Shown one piece after another: positions 1-10,853 of a stretch of 64,000 bases of DNA. Below the pieces are notes generated by a model. It had not been told where the DNA came from and ran no database searches. It was given only the letters and a program-made list of their open reading frames with translations. The stretch comes from Lotus japonicus. Its lineage: Eukaryota > Streptophyta > Magnoliopsida > Fabales > Fabaceae. Both the position numbers and the translations under genes were made by a program. Every line of letters begins with the position of its first letter. Position 1 is the stretch's first letter. The stretch lies in contig NC_080044.1 of the NCBI RefSeq assembly GCF_012489685.1, positions 23,788,369 through 23,852,368 on the forward strand, given 5' to 3'.

Positions 1-1765
1 CATCTAGTCTAACATTCGATCCTTCGAATAAAGAAAAGGGTGGGCATTTTATACGCAAGTGATGTCATTTCCACGTGAAACATCAAATATAACTTCACAA
101 ATTTGTTATGCTTAGAATCAATATAAAAACCATTTTAATCTTCAAGATGCATATACGAAAACATAAAATACAATTTTTTTTAGTTAATTTCGAAATCAGT
201 CCTTTAAAACTATTCGATATCAAATTTTTAATGACATATTTGATATCATTTTGAAAATTTATTTATTTATTTTGTAATAAATAAATAACCATAATCATTA
301 AAAAAACTTTATCAGCATACATCTTAATGGTAGAAAAGTCACAATTGACTTTTATTGATTATTTTAATGTCATTAAAAATCATTAAATGTCAAATTAATA
401 CAGTAGTTATTTTCGAAAAAAATCACGATTGACTTTTGTTAATTATTCTAATGTCATTAATAACTATTAAATGCAATATTAATACATTAATTATTTTCAA
501 AAATATTGAATTATTAAATATTTAAATTACTAAAAAATTAGAAAATATAAATATAAATCATCTACCTACTAATTATAGTATGAGAGAGAAAACTTATGAA
601 TATTGACATAGCACGAGGAGGTGACACTTGTCGGAGTTGCCACTTTTTGGTTTCAGAAATAATTTATAGTTATATGATATGATAATATAAAAAGTTATTT
701 ATAACTAATTAATTAGTGTTATTATTAATGTGAGTCAAATTTACTTTCAGTTTTACTTATTATTGTCACTATGTTTTTTTTTTAAATAATTCCGAGGTGG
801 TGATTAATATTTCAAAATTTGAATCATGATAAAAAATTAAATATTCAATACTAAAAAAATTTACAATTACTAATTAATATGACAAATAAATTATTTATTT
901 ATTTATAACCATTAATATTGTTATTAATGTCTACGTAAGTGAAGTATAATTTATATATATTGTACCTCATCAGAAAAGTGAATTTATGTGAGAATGTGAG
1001 AATAAATCATGATCGTTAGATTTAATAATAAACACTCTAGATCAAAATAATTTAATATTCTTGTGATCACTTTAAAAAAATCACATAACTTTTGTTTAAA
1101 AAAAAATTCACATAACTTCATGTTTAAATCTAGATTATTCATGATTAGATATAAGTTATATAACGGTCGTGACACACACACAATTAGATCTAACAGTCGT
1201 GACACACACACACACACAAGCGATTAGATCTAACGATCGTGACACGTATACACACACACACAAATGACCTCCTTATGTGAGAGTGATGAGAATAAGTCGT
1301 GATGGTTAGATATAATATTCAATGGTCGAGATCAAAACATTAATTTATGTGACTTTTTAAAAATGTCACATGACCTTTTTAAGAAGTCATAGAATTCTAT
1401 CACGATTAAAAGGATTCTGCTGGACGTTGTAAGGTATCATGTTCAGTTAAGCTCTTCGTCAAGAGACATGTTGTGTTGGCGTAAAGTAAAGAGTTAGGCA
1501 GTGAACAATGCCCGCACCTCTTTTATCCTTGTTCATCCAATATCGAGTGGGCTACGTCCAGTCCTTGGTAACCACCAAGATTTCCAAAATCAAGTATCAA
1601 GGACTTATCTGACCAGTGACTCATTGACTTAGTACTTGACCGAGTCGACCACTGCAGATTTTGTTAAAAAAACTATATAATAGCTTAAAAAAACTTAACA
1701 GTTGAAACTTTTTTTGGCCAGGTTGTCTAAATAACTCTATACAAAATTTGAGTTAAATAACCCTA
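1..1765. other. AT-rich intergenic DNA, no gene seen
   Basis: The stretch is very AT-rich with stops in all frames, and the short ORFs in it have no recognisable domain. Two related segments (about 980-1100 and 1276-1400) share the theme 'gtgagaat..aagtcgtgat.gttagat' followed by a short self-complementary part, so a decayed miniature element is possible. The part at 1440-1680 is less AT-rich but matches nothing I recognise. Confidence 0.6.
1161..1263. repeat. Short tandem repeat carrying CA microsatellites
   Basis: A unit containing 'gatctaacggtcgtgacac' followed by a run of CA dinucleotides occurs about three times in a row with different CA-run lengths. It looks like a microsatellite expanded inside a duplicated unit. 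Confidence 0.7.
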
Positions 1766-2484
1766 TGGCTACGAATTCGACGGCAATTGGAGCATGCTTT
1801 GCGCTGCTATATACCATTTGGCAGACCGGAAATTAGACCTGTTATTCAACGAGAAAGAAACACCGTTTGAGAAGGTCCTGCAGCGTGCTTTGTCGCTCCG
1901 GCCTTCGCTGGTTTCATCGCAAAATCAACCCCCAGTGCGTCATGAGCTCCCGTCTTCTTGGAGGAGGCCAGCCACTGGTGTGTGCAAGTTAAATTTTGAC
2001 GCGTCTGTGCAGCAGCCCAAGGCAGCAGGTATGGATTTGATTGTCAGGATCAAAGATGGGGAGGTTCTGGCGGCTGCAACGGTGACGATAGGGCCGGTCA
2101 TGTCACCGTTGCTAGCGGAAGCGTTGGGCACGAGATGGGCTCTTGGAAGGGCGACAGAGCTTGGGTTCCACCGAATTTGGGAAGAAACAGATTACTTGGG
2201 GCTGTTTAATTGTTGGGAGCGTCGTGAGTGTGGTTTTTTGTACTTGGATGCGGTGGTTCTTGATTGCCGTTTATTGCTTTTGAATTTTGATGTTTTTAAT
2301 TTTAGTTTTGTCCGTAGAACTGGTAATGGTGCCGCTCATGCGTTGGCACGACTAGCTTTTTGTTTGGGTTGTGTGATTTGGATTGAAGAGGCTCCTTTGG
2401 CCTTTGTAGATTACCACTACCATCCAGGTTGATGTTCTTGCCTCTATGGCTTCTTCTTAATTGAATGAAACCGAGTTTAAAAAA
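1766..2484 (+). mobile_element. 5'-truncated LINE tail
   Basis: This is the 3' end of a non-LTR retrotransposon inserted on the plus strand. It ends in an A-rich tail at about 2477-2487. The 11-bp sequence aaataacccta flanks it at 1755-1765 and 2485-2495, the expected target-site duplication. It encodes only the last part of ORF2, the RNase H region, as is usual for LINE copies cut short during target-primed reverse transcription. Confidence 0.75.
1794..2432 (+). pseudogene. LINE ORF2 fragment, RNase H-like domain
   Basis: The 212-residue reading frame is the C-terminal end of a LINE ORF2. After a short linker it shows the plant reverse-transcriptase-like RNase H pattern: 'CKLNFDAS' with the first aspartate, a glutamate within 'LLAEALGTRWAL', an aspartate near 'EETDYLG', and the terminal 'RRTGNGAAHALARLA' motif. 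The reading frame is open to the element's left edge, so the ATG used here is only the first one available. Upstream endonuclease and reverse transcriptase are absent, so the fragment cannot function alone. Confidence 0.75.
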
Positions 2485-2576
2485 AAATAACCCTAGTCCT
2501 ATGTGGACCAAATAATATTAATATAAGAGGATTATAAAAAAAATAACCCTAGACTTAAAAATGTGTAGACTTAAAG

Positions 2577-3072
2577 TTGGAATTAGGTTTCCTTTTTCTA
2601 CCTTCTTCTGTGACGTTTTGTCTGACATCAACGCAGCCCCCAGCCAATTGCACCCCAATGCCTGGGCGTTCATGCGCTGCTTTGAGATCCTGTGCGACGC
2701 AGACCGTTCACTTCTTTTATTTGTATGATGTTGACGCCAAATCTCTAAAGGCTAGAGGTTGGATCCCCCTAAAGGCGCGCACATGCCATAAATGTCTAAA
2801 TCCCCTCAAGAGTAACGCCAAGAATAGTTTTGCTCGAAAATACTTCAAAGTGGGCGTTCATCAAGCCTAACTTGAACTTTTCACTTTAAGAGACGGGACC
2901 GCCCTTTTTCCCCTCTACTGGACTGACCGACCTAACAGGATTCTCGACCCTTCGGCGGACCTTCTTACTGCCGAAGATAAAACCATAATCAGCTTCTTCG
3001 CCCAACTTCCGATCCTCGACTGCTCCCAGGTTGTCGAAAGCGCTCGCCATTCGAGAACCCCTAAATACTTAG
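2577..3072 (+). pseudogene. aORF fragment, exon 1 part (putative gypsy-type transposon domain)
   Basis: This plus-strand fragment matches the middle of the accessory ORF that is antisense in T1, T2 and T5 ('QLHPNAWAFMRCFEILCDA', then the HFFYLY, GWIPLK and ARKYF motifs, then a FTLRDGTA..PLYWT block). I assign it to the 'putative gypsy type transposon' family (PF04195, Transposase_28) by motif resemblance. It is broken by a frameshift near 2702 and a stop at about 2868, and its N-terminal part is missing. It ends at a TTAG|GT donor at 3072/3073 that is shared with the other copies. Because aORF is antisense in its elements, this belongs to an element lying on the minus strand. Confidence 0.7.
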
Positions 3073-3117
3073 GTCACTAGCCGATCTTGCCATTGATTCC
3101 ATGCTTTTCACGTTAAC

Positions 3118-6100
3118 TGTCACACCCCGATTTCGGTGGCATCACTTTAGTAACCAAAAGTAAACTTAATGCGGAAAAACGTGAAATATTTTTTTTTTGA
3201 TAATAACTAAGACAAGACTGAATTAAATAAAACCCAAAAGCGAAAAGCAATAGAACTAATATACAATATATAAACAGCCCCCGTTGTAAGTAACAACCTC
3301 GTCACGAGTAACCTCCAGTGGCGGAAAGAAAAGTGCAACGCCCGTAGGCAATATATACAAACCAAATGAAAAGGTGAAGTGCCCGCAACACTATCCCTCA
3401 AAACTGAGAATCAGCTGACCCAATGGCCTGAAAATAAGACTTCCTTAGTCCAACCAACTCTCTGTGATTACCGTAAGGAAACCACACAAAAAGCTATAGG
3501 CGGATCTACCCTGTCCCCTAAGTAACAAATGAAGCAAGACTGTCAGAGCTAAAACTCTACTCCTACACTAATCCTAACTCGAGGAGCTCATACCAACACT
3601 CAAAACTATGTGCTAGCATGATCGTCGTCTGAATCAGAATCCAGAACGACTAAGTCTACCAGCCCTATCCGTCCTCCCCTCGCAACCGCAGTGCGCTCCG
3701 ATGCTGGACTCACGGGCTTAGGGCCCGAACCCTGATCATCAATGATCGCAACAGAGGGTGCACTAGACCCTGCCGAAGGCACTCCCACTGGAAACTCCTC
3801 TGAGGGATCCTCCTCCTCTGAAGATGACGGTGGCGGCGGTGCTCCTCCGAATCCTGGTCCGCAGTGAACGCCCGGTGGCAAGTTGAAGCTGATAGAGCAT
3901 CGCCTCAACACTCCTGACCTCAAGAGTCCTCCACTGTCCACGTGGTCCTCCATGATGCGCCCCGAATACGTCGCTCGGTGGCTCGCGGGGTCAACCACCC
4001 ACGACCCGGGGTCGTCCTAATCTATCATCTCGTACCTAATCCCCCCCGAAGGGTGGACCATGGTGAACCAGTCCGCAATATTCATCTGACAAAAGGCGTT
4101 GTCCGCCAAAGCACACACAGAAGACGCGAGGGTCAACTCTAAAGAACTATGTAGATAATAAACCCAATAGGTACAAATAATAGATAGCCACTTAGGCTTA
4201 TAGCTAAAGGTGTCATTCCTAGGGTTGCATGTTCCACAATAACATAAACACAATAATAGCAGATAGCATGTTCCAAATAGGTTTAACAATTACCAATCAC
4301 ACTCAACAACTAAATTAGTATGCATGTTGCATGATATGTATGCAGGTTAACCCAGTCAACCACATGCATTCCGGAAAGGGATGGACATCAAACGGATCAG
4401 CCCTAACACCAGCCACGGTGGAGCCATTTCGGCCCGCGTGCCTCTTACTCCAACAGGGGTAGTCAGATCAGCAGTAAACCCGTAGGTCTGCCATTTCGGT
4501 CTGCTACAAGAGACGTCTACAAACGCTCTTTCACGGCATTCCGGGTCTTATGACCATTTTGGAAACCGACGAGGTCCAGAGTACGTCCTGTGTTAATACC
4601 TCATTAATGTTGCATGTATGCAAAATGATTAGTCAAACAACGTCTCCGTCCTCACTCGACACGTCGCCACGTGTTCTAGGGAAGTTAAAGTCTCTAAAAG
4701 CTTACCCTAAGGTAAAGTCGATTCTGCGACCAAAAGACACACTTCATAACGACACATAGCTGCTCCAACAGCACCACAACAAACGCTGCTCCAACAGCAC
4801 AATAACAAACGCTGCTCCAACAGCACAACAATAAACGCTGCTCCAACATCACAACAACAAACGCTGCTCCAACAGCACAACAACAAACTCAACACTTGGA
4901 TCCGACGACACTCCTCGTTTTTCCAAAACTATGATTTGACTTCCAATGCCTTCCTTCGAGGTTGTTATCATTACTTAAAGATTTTGAGGTTATTTAAGGT
5001 CTTATGAATTTTCTTTATAAAATAGATTCCATTTTGTCTTATCGCAAGTCTTATACATTTTCAGGATCTCCCAATCCCAAGTCGCTTCCAGAGGATGTCT
5101 CGATCCACTAAACAAAATTAAGGCCCGAACCTCGTTCGTCCTATCAAACTTTCTCAAAACTCTCAAAATAAAATCGGCATGACCTGCCCGTTATTCTCAC
5201 CATTCAGAATCTCAGATTCCAGTACAGAGCATATTTAAATCATCACAATCAACAACATGTCATATATCAATAAATCGATCGCATCATAAACACTTAGCAC
5301 TTAGCATATAAAGCATGCACCACACATCCTAGATTACCCACATAGCACATAGCATGTAAGACAATCTCAAAAACATTCAGTAGATGAATCATCTACATTG
5401 TCAGCCGAAGCCTCAGAAAACATTTTCCAATCACACACAATTCCAGTGCATAAACAGTAAACAATGTCGAAACATCGACCCTAAGCATTAACTAGAGATT
5501 CAGTGAGAAGCCCTTACCTGAAAGTTCTCCAGAATGATCAACTAGTGCTTCCTCGCTCTCAAAGTGTTGGTCCTCGGGGAAATCCTCAAAAGCACCTTTA
5601 CAATAAAATCACAGAATACTATCAGAATCTATCGGAAACTAAGCTATCGATACTTACTAAGGTTACTCGAAGTAATCTATACCCTAAGGTACGATAAACT
5701 AGCGCGAAAGACAAGTTTTCGGAAAAGGAAATTTTCCTCCTCCCCCCTAATAGGGCTCGGCCACTTTGTGCAATTATGGGGCTCGATTTTTCTTCGATCA
5801 AACTTGGTTCCTATGCTTTCATAAGCCGTAACTAAGGGTATTCTGAACTCGGAAAAATTATCGGATCAAAAACTGTCGCAGGGGTATTTTGGTCATGATT
5901 TTTAACTTAGGATTTTTCAAAACTGAAATCCCAAAAATAAAATTTTGCAGGGACGTCACCAACGACGTTTATGACAACTAATCCTACTAGCACTAAGCTA
6001 AGGCGATAGTTTTCAGCCTAAAGGTTGAAGCTTTACACCAAAAACTCCAAAAATGGGTATTTTAGGCTCAAATTGATTCCGGCGGAATTCCGGCGACATA

Positions 6101-7125
6101 ACGGAAAATCTAACCCGGCAGAAGTGATCTTGGGCACATAAGGAAGAGGTTTAGAATCAGAAATGAAAGATTCAGGATAGTTTTGCAAAAACCCATAAAC
6201 TATCCACTCAGAAAACTCTACAGAAAAGCTATGGAAAAAGCGATCGGAGGTAAGGATTAGCGACTATACCTCGAAGCCTTGAAGTAGCAACTAACGGATC
6301 AACGATCAAGCAAGCGATGAACAAAATTCTTCTTCCTTCTTCCTTGTTCTTGGCCGCGGGTTTGAGGAGAGAAAATGGAGGAAAATTTGAGTTTTTCTTC
6401 CTTTCTTTGCTATATATAAAGGTTGGAAATTCGCGGGAAAATGAAAGTTTCGCGAATCTGATTTTTCCGGCGTCATTCTCCGGGAATTCTAAGATAGGTT
6501 TTGGCGAAAGAATTCCAAAACTAAAATGAGGTCTCTTTGTATTTTTGGCAACTAAAGCATAGTCGGTATAAAACTATTTTACCCGATAAGTTGCTTTTTG
6601 CATCGAATGTCGGAATAGAAAACTTCCTTCGGAAGAAAGATTGAAATCATCAAGAGAAATGGGTGTACGCGTGTAGAATATTCATTTGAAGCTCTGAATA
6701 GATAAAGTCTTCATTGTCGAGAAATTCTAGGGTTTTGAAATACCAGGGATTCGGTTTCGGCAAACTTCCGATGATTGGAATCGGACGTTCGTAGATCCTA
6801 GAGTTTCGCCTCGAAATGATGGTGATATATGGAAAAAGAGAAGTTCTAACATTTCTCTGAAGATTTTTGGAATTAACTGCCAGCGTGCCTAAAAGTGAAA
6901 ATTAGCTATATACTAGGGTTTCTGACCTAGGTTTAAGCGTGTAACGATCGTGCTATAACTTTTATCGATCATAATGCAATCCTTGAACTTTTCCTGAACT
7001 TTCTCCTTCATAAATATATTTCATTTAATAAACTTTCGTTCAGGTTTCCCTTTACATTACATCAACCCTAATCGTGAATAAGAAGTTTATTCACTTAGCA
7101 TAAACTTAAAAACTCGGGCCTTACA
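3118..7125 (+). mobile_element. Solo LTR of a long-LTR gypsy-type element, copy 1 (4,008 bp)
   Basis: The sequence starts TGTCACACCCCGATTTCGG, ends CTTACA, and is flanked by a perfect 5-bp duplication TTAAC (3113-3117 and 7126-7130). A second copy with matching ends lies at 29451-34002. No internal coding domain is present, so each is a solo LTR left by recombination between the two LTRs of an element. LTRs of 4-4.5 kb fit the Ogre/Tat type or a LARD-like element; the lineage is inferred from size and ends only. This copy lies in the intron of the plus-strand aORF fragment. Minus-strand ORFs at 3606-3998 and 4017-4289 are open but unsupported. Confidence 0.85.
4759..4888. repeat. 26-bp tandem repeat, 5 copies, inside solo LTR copy 1
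   Basis: Five consecutive 26-bp units of the type GCTGCTCCAACAGCACAACA plus six bases differ at only a few positions. The flanking LTR sequence is shared with copy 2, which carries different tandem arrays at the corresponding position. Confidence 0.9.
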
Positions 7126-7193
7126 TTAACCTGTCTCATGCATATATCCTATTTAGACGTTTTTGTCTTAACTTGTTCCTTTATCTTTTCCAG

Positions 7194-8771
7194 CTGATAT
7201 GGGTTTTACAAGCGAAGAACTCCAACTCGCCACCGCTAGAAGGCTTGCAAAATGCCCCCCAACTTTCAACACCAACGCCGAGAACTCCAGAAAGAAGCGT
7301 CCACTTAGGGACGACGAGGGAAACAAGAACCCCTCGCCACTCAAGTAAAAGACCACTAAGTCCACCTTGGACACCCCCAATCGTCAAGGCAAGGAGACTT
7401 TCGCTCCTCATTAGCCATCGCCGACCCAGGGAACCACTTCCCCTAAGACTTAAACCCTAGCGGAAACCAGCCCCGCTCGCCAGGAAACCGGTGAAAAAGA
7501 TGACCAGGATTGCTTAGGGAAGGAAAAGCACTCCAGCCCAATTGGGGCAGAAACTCATTCTGACCCTAAGGAAAAAGTAGGAGAAGAAAAAGAGAAAGAA
7601 AAGGAAACTCCTGCCGCCAGGGAGACCCTCTTTGATAGCTCCACAATGATGCGCGACGCCACCAACCCTATGAAGTTTCTGCTTTCCGGGATCAAGCATG
7701 ATTACCTGGAAAAAGATGTTTTTGGGAAAGGTATCGACGACGCAGACCAAGAGTGCCTCGCGTCCCTGCTGCACTCCGGGTGTATTTTTGCTCATACTTT
7801 CAAGAAGTTCAAAGCCTCTGCCGATGAGGAGACGAAACTTTAGTCTGACTATGAGGTGCTCGCCACCGAGCATGCCAAATGCCCAGATCGTCTTGACAAA
7901 ATCGTAATTGGGGCCGCAAAAGAGAAGATTGTCATCGACAAGCAGCTTGTGTCGATCACCAACAAGCTTGCCGAAGTGCGAGTCGAGCTTGTTCGCCGAG
8001 CCGCCTCGATTTCGGAACTCGAGGAGGAATGAAATGCCGCCAAGCAAGAGGCTCAGTCGGCACTGGCTGAAGGATCACGCGCTTACCACTACGCCAAAAC
8101 CAATTGGTGTTAGTGAGGGCGCAACGTTATTTCTTATAGCGTAGCAGACAGCGCCCCGTTTCGAATGCTACCTGCAGGCAGGATGCTGGCCCACCTGGAC
8201 CCAACAATCCCCCCCCCAGCACCTGCCAGCCAAACTAGCTGCACAGCATGCCTTCCGTGGGATTCGAACACGGGACCTGGCTCTGATACCACTTGAAGGA
8301 TCACGCGCTTACCACTACGCCAAAACCAATTGGTGTTAGTGAGGGCGCAACGTTATTTCTTATAGCGTAGCAGACAGCGCCCCGTTTCGAATGCTACCTG
8401 CAGGCAGGATGCTGGCCCACCTGGACCCAACACTGGCGGCCAAGGACGAGGTCCTTACCCTGAAGGACAAAGAGCTGGCTTCGCTGAAGGCGGAACTAGA
8501 GGAAAATGTCAAGGAGCTGACTGGAGAGAAAGAAAAGGCTGCCAAGGCGAGGGAGTCAGCGGCGGATGAAGCCTTAAAGCAGCGCGAGGAAGGCTTTTAT
8601 CTAGCCAAAGACCAAGCTAAATGGCTTTTTCCGAATGATGATCTGAGCTCCATGGGAATGCTAAAAGTGATTACTGATTCCAGGCTTGTTGGGCCGGACG
8701 ATCCTCCCAGGTTGGGACCAAACCTTTGGGACGACAGAAACGAAGAAGAAGAAGGCGACGGGGATAATTAG
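7194..8771 (+). pseudogene. aORF fragment, exon 2 (coiled-coil C-terminal part)
   Basis: Exon 2 follows the acceptor 'ttttccag' at 7193 and opens with 'MGFTSEELQLA..KCPPTFN', which matches the start of exon 2 in T1, T2 and T5. Further on it has the charged, helix-prone stretch typical of the aORF C-terminus and the closing motif 'REEGFYLAKDQ..' followed by 'GPDDPPR'. It is broken by stops and frame changes (near 7348 and 7840) and by a TRIM at 8068-8432. With the TRIM and its CTGGC duplication removed, the frame continues across the site. The function of the aORF product is unknown. Confidence 0.7.
8068..8432 (-). mobile_element. TRIM element, copy 1 (365 bp, minus orientation)
   Basis: This is a complete terminal-repeat retrotransposon in miniature. 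It has two identical 139-bp LTRs (8068-8206 and 8294-8432), an 87-bp internal part and a perfect CTGGC duplication (8063-8067 and 8433-8437). Read on the minus strand, the LTR starts TGTTGGGTCC and ends CCTTCA, and is followed by the initiator-Met primer site TGGTATCAGAGC (8280-8291). A short G-run polypurine tract abuts the far LTR. It has no coding capacity. It carries tRNA-like A and B boxes, described under copy 2 at 47836. Identical LTRs indicate a recent insertion. Confidence 0.93.
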
Positions 8772-8811
8772 TTTACTGCTTTTCTAGTTTTCAAATTTTT
8801 GGCACTTTATC

Positions 8812-8940
8812 TGTTGCTCGCCCACTAGGGCTTTTATGTTGCTCGTCCACTAGGGCTTTTATGTAATTGACAGTCGTTTTTTCATTAGGGTTTTTGTGCA
8901 TACCCTTTCTTTGTGTTGCTCGCCCACTAGGGATTTTATC
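8812..8940. repeat. Short repeat downstream of the aORF fragment
   Basis: The motif ttgctcgcccactagggct followed by tttatg occurs two times in a row and a third, diverged time about 50 bp later. It lies in the untranslated part after the aORF stop. Confidence 0.7.
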
Positions 8941-8989
8941 GCCCTTGGTGTTGGTTGATCTAGTCATATCACCCACCAGATCTTGAGGA

Positions 8990-9232
8990 AAGGTCGGAAA
9001 TTAACTTCCACTTCTCAAAGTAGGATGGTTGGTTGGGGGGTCGTTCCAACCGGAAGGTCCCTAGGAATAGGGGCTGGTAAAGATTCAGAGGACTTAAGCT
9101 GGAACGCGGCAATTTCTTCTGTGTCGAGAGGAACTCCCCTGGGGGGGGGAAGTTGGTCGGAGGGTTGTACCGCAGGGGAGTGGCGACGGTAACGCCACGA
9201 GAAGAACTTTTGGCTCGGCGTCTTGATGACGT
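8990..9232 (-). pseudogene. aORF 5' end in T0
   Basis: On the minus strand this matches the start of aORF in T2: a basic N-terminus (SSRRRAKSSSRG), a proline-rich linker containing a C-run, then 'GVPLDTEEIAAFQLKSSESLP'. The position of the T2 start codon is ACG here, so the start has been lost. The C-run at about 9140 shifts the frame, as a similar run does in T2. The fragment breaks off near 8990. Confidence 0.55.
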
Positions 9233-9970
9233 GAGGAAGGGAAGGTGCGGGATCTTGGGAGAAATAAAAGTGACTTTGAGGTTCTAGAAACTCACCGGGA
9301 AGTGGAGCAGCGGGTGGAAGGCTCGAAGGGGGGCACGCATCGTGGACGCCTGAGTAATAGGCTGTTGCAAAGCTTTTGTGAGCAAAAAGAGTTACTAGGA
9401 GTTGAGGTTTCGAAAGCAGTGAAGGGTGAGGGAACCACGTCCTTATAGGAAGGGGGTAACTAATGAAAGGGGACGCGTGTAAGGTTTCTACGGGTAGTTG
9501 CTGATGAACGTGGGAAGATGGTGGAGAATCGTGCACCATGACGGTAGAGGAAATGATTACAGTTGAGGGATTTGGGGAAGTGGGAGTGGCACATTAAATG
9601 GGAAGTCACAACGGCTGATGTTAATTGGGTCGAATTCAAATTGGCAGGCTTTATTATGATTTGAGGGGACATTTCGAGGGCAGCGGTTGAGATTCTGCAG
9701 ATTCGTTGACCCTTGCATTTCTTCAGCATGTTACACGCGGCCTAACACGCGTCAAACCACCATGATTCAAAGTGGTCACGACTGCAGCTGGGCGAGCGAG
9801 TCAAGCGCTGTCGCCACAAGCCCACTTGTGGACTCAGAGGGACTTGTTGAGTAAATCGAAGTTTAGCTTTAGCTTCACGTACTATGCCATGTTGGCAACC
9901 ATTCTGGTTCACTAAGCCTTTAAAGACACTCTTAGCCCTCATGCTTCGAGCTCGGTGTCTTGTGGACTTG

Positions 9971-10284
9971 TGGACTGGGCGAGACCTCTGAGGCCCTCGC
10001 CCAAGGTCGCTCGTCTCAAGGCGACGCACAAGCCGGGGAACTGGGCCTCCTCCGAGAGGCCCAACCGGCCCACTAAGGACAGTTAGGCACGCCAGGCCCA
10101 ACCCCTAGCCTATAAATAGGGGCAGCTACCAATTATAAGGGACTCTTGGATCATTTGATAAATAACAAACTTGAAATTCAGTTATACTCTCTCTAAGCGG
10201 TTACACGCTCTCTCTCTAGATTCTCTCATCGTAATCCTCTCACTCTAGGTATTATACCTTCTTTCTATGTTCTTGGCTGGAACA
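9971..10284 (+). repeat. 3' LTR of T0 (314 bp)
   Basis: It starts TGGACTGGGCGAGAC and ends GGCTGGAACA, like the other T-family LTRs. It contains the CCTATAAATAGG core promoter near 10110 and the CT-rich stretch that marks the LTR 3' half. The LTR start is set by analogy with T1, T2 and T5, where target duplications define it. Confidence 0.8.
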
Positions 10285-10376
10285 AATTTGTGGACCAATA
10301 AAGAATTTTAGGTCTCCCATCATACTCATCTCAAATTCACTTTGCATGAGAGTAGAAAATTCTTTGCGCAACTTAT
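10285..10376 (-). pseudogene. Copia reverse transcriptase fragment, part 1
   Basis: The minus strand encodes a short copia reverse-transcriptase motif ('SEFEMSMMGDLKFF'), the part that follows the YVDD box. The matching upstream half is at 42105-42398, on the other side of T1. The two halves share the duplicated CTTAT and belong to one copia copy that T1 split. Confidence 0.75.
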
Positions 10377-10709
10377 TGGACTAGGCGAGACCCCTAGGGC
10401 CCTCGCCCAGGGATGCTAGCCTCAGGGCGACGCAGGAGCTAGGAATTGGGCCTTCTCCCGAGAGGCCCAACTGGCCCATTAAGGACGGTTAGGGACACTA
10501 GGCCCAACCCCAAGCCTATAAATAGGGGGCGGTTACCAGTTGTAAGGGACTCTTAGCTCATTTGAGAAAGAAAAGCTTGAAATTCAGTTATATTCTCTCT
10601 CTAAGCGGTTATGCTCTCTCTCTCTCTCTCTCTCTCTCTCTAAGATTCTCACTTTGCAATCCTCTCACTCTAGATACTATACCTTATCTCTATGTTCTTG
10701 GCTGGAACA
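10377..10709 (+). repeat. 5' LTR of T1 (333 bp)
   Basis: It runs from TGGACTAGGCGAG to GGCTGGAACA. A TATA box (TATAAATA, 10517-10524) sits about 30 bp before the likely start of the RNA. A CT dinucleotide run at about 10615-10640 is longer than in the 3' LTR. Hand comparison with 41820-42104 gives about 10 substitutions over some 275 comparable bases, plus indels. Confidence 0.9.
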
Positions 10710-10711
10710 TT

Positions 10712-10729
10712 TGGCGCCGTCTGTGGGGA
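10712..10729 (+). other. T1 primer-binding site, tRNA-Asp-like
   Basis: TGGCGCCGTCTGTGGGGA begins two bases after the LTR. It resembles the complement of the 3' end of plant tRNA-Asp used by Tat and Athila elements, matching best at both ends. The same box follows the 5' LTRs of T2 (14775-14792) and T5 (57181-57198). Confidence 0.65.
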
Positions 10730-10853
10730 TCCGTAGTATTCGATTCCCGGACTACGTGGATTGTGATTTTGGTTGAGAGAAGTTTGAAATCTTGTGCAAT
10801 TTTCTCTGATTTTCGAGTTTTGGTTTGAAATTCTGGTTTGCGATCAAACTTCG

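Larger units (their letters stand above)
8976..10284 (+). mobile_element. T-family gypsy remnant T0 (3' end only)
   Basis: This piece holds the 5' end of an antisense aORF, the noncoding stretch that follows it in T1 and T2, and a complete 3' LTR. It begins abruptly near 8976, next to an aORF fragment pointing the other way, so the rest of the element has been lost by rearrangement. The five bases after the LTR are AATTT; no matching 5' end was found in the window. Confidence 0.65.

Noticed and set aside
3606..4289. Minus-strand ORFs in solo LTR copy 1, including a 130-codon acidic one
   Set aside because: They lie inside an LTR, are interrupted by a stop between them, and the matching region of copy 2 is not open in the same way. 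An LTR-encoded peptide cannot be excluded but is unsupported.
9015..9539. A 174-codon minus-strand ORF starting at 9539
   Set aside because: The first two thirds lie upstream of the aORF start in the noncoding block. Only the end corresponds to aORF sequence, and in a shifted frame.
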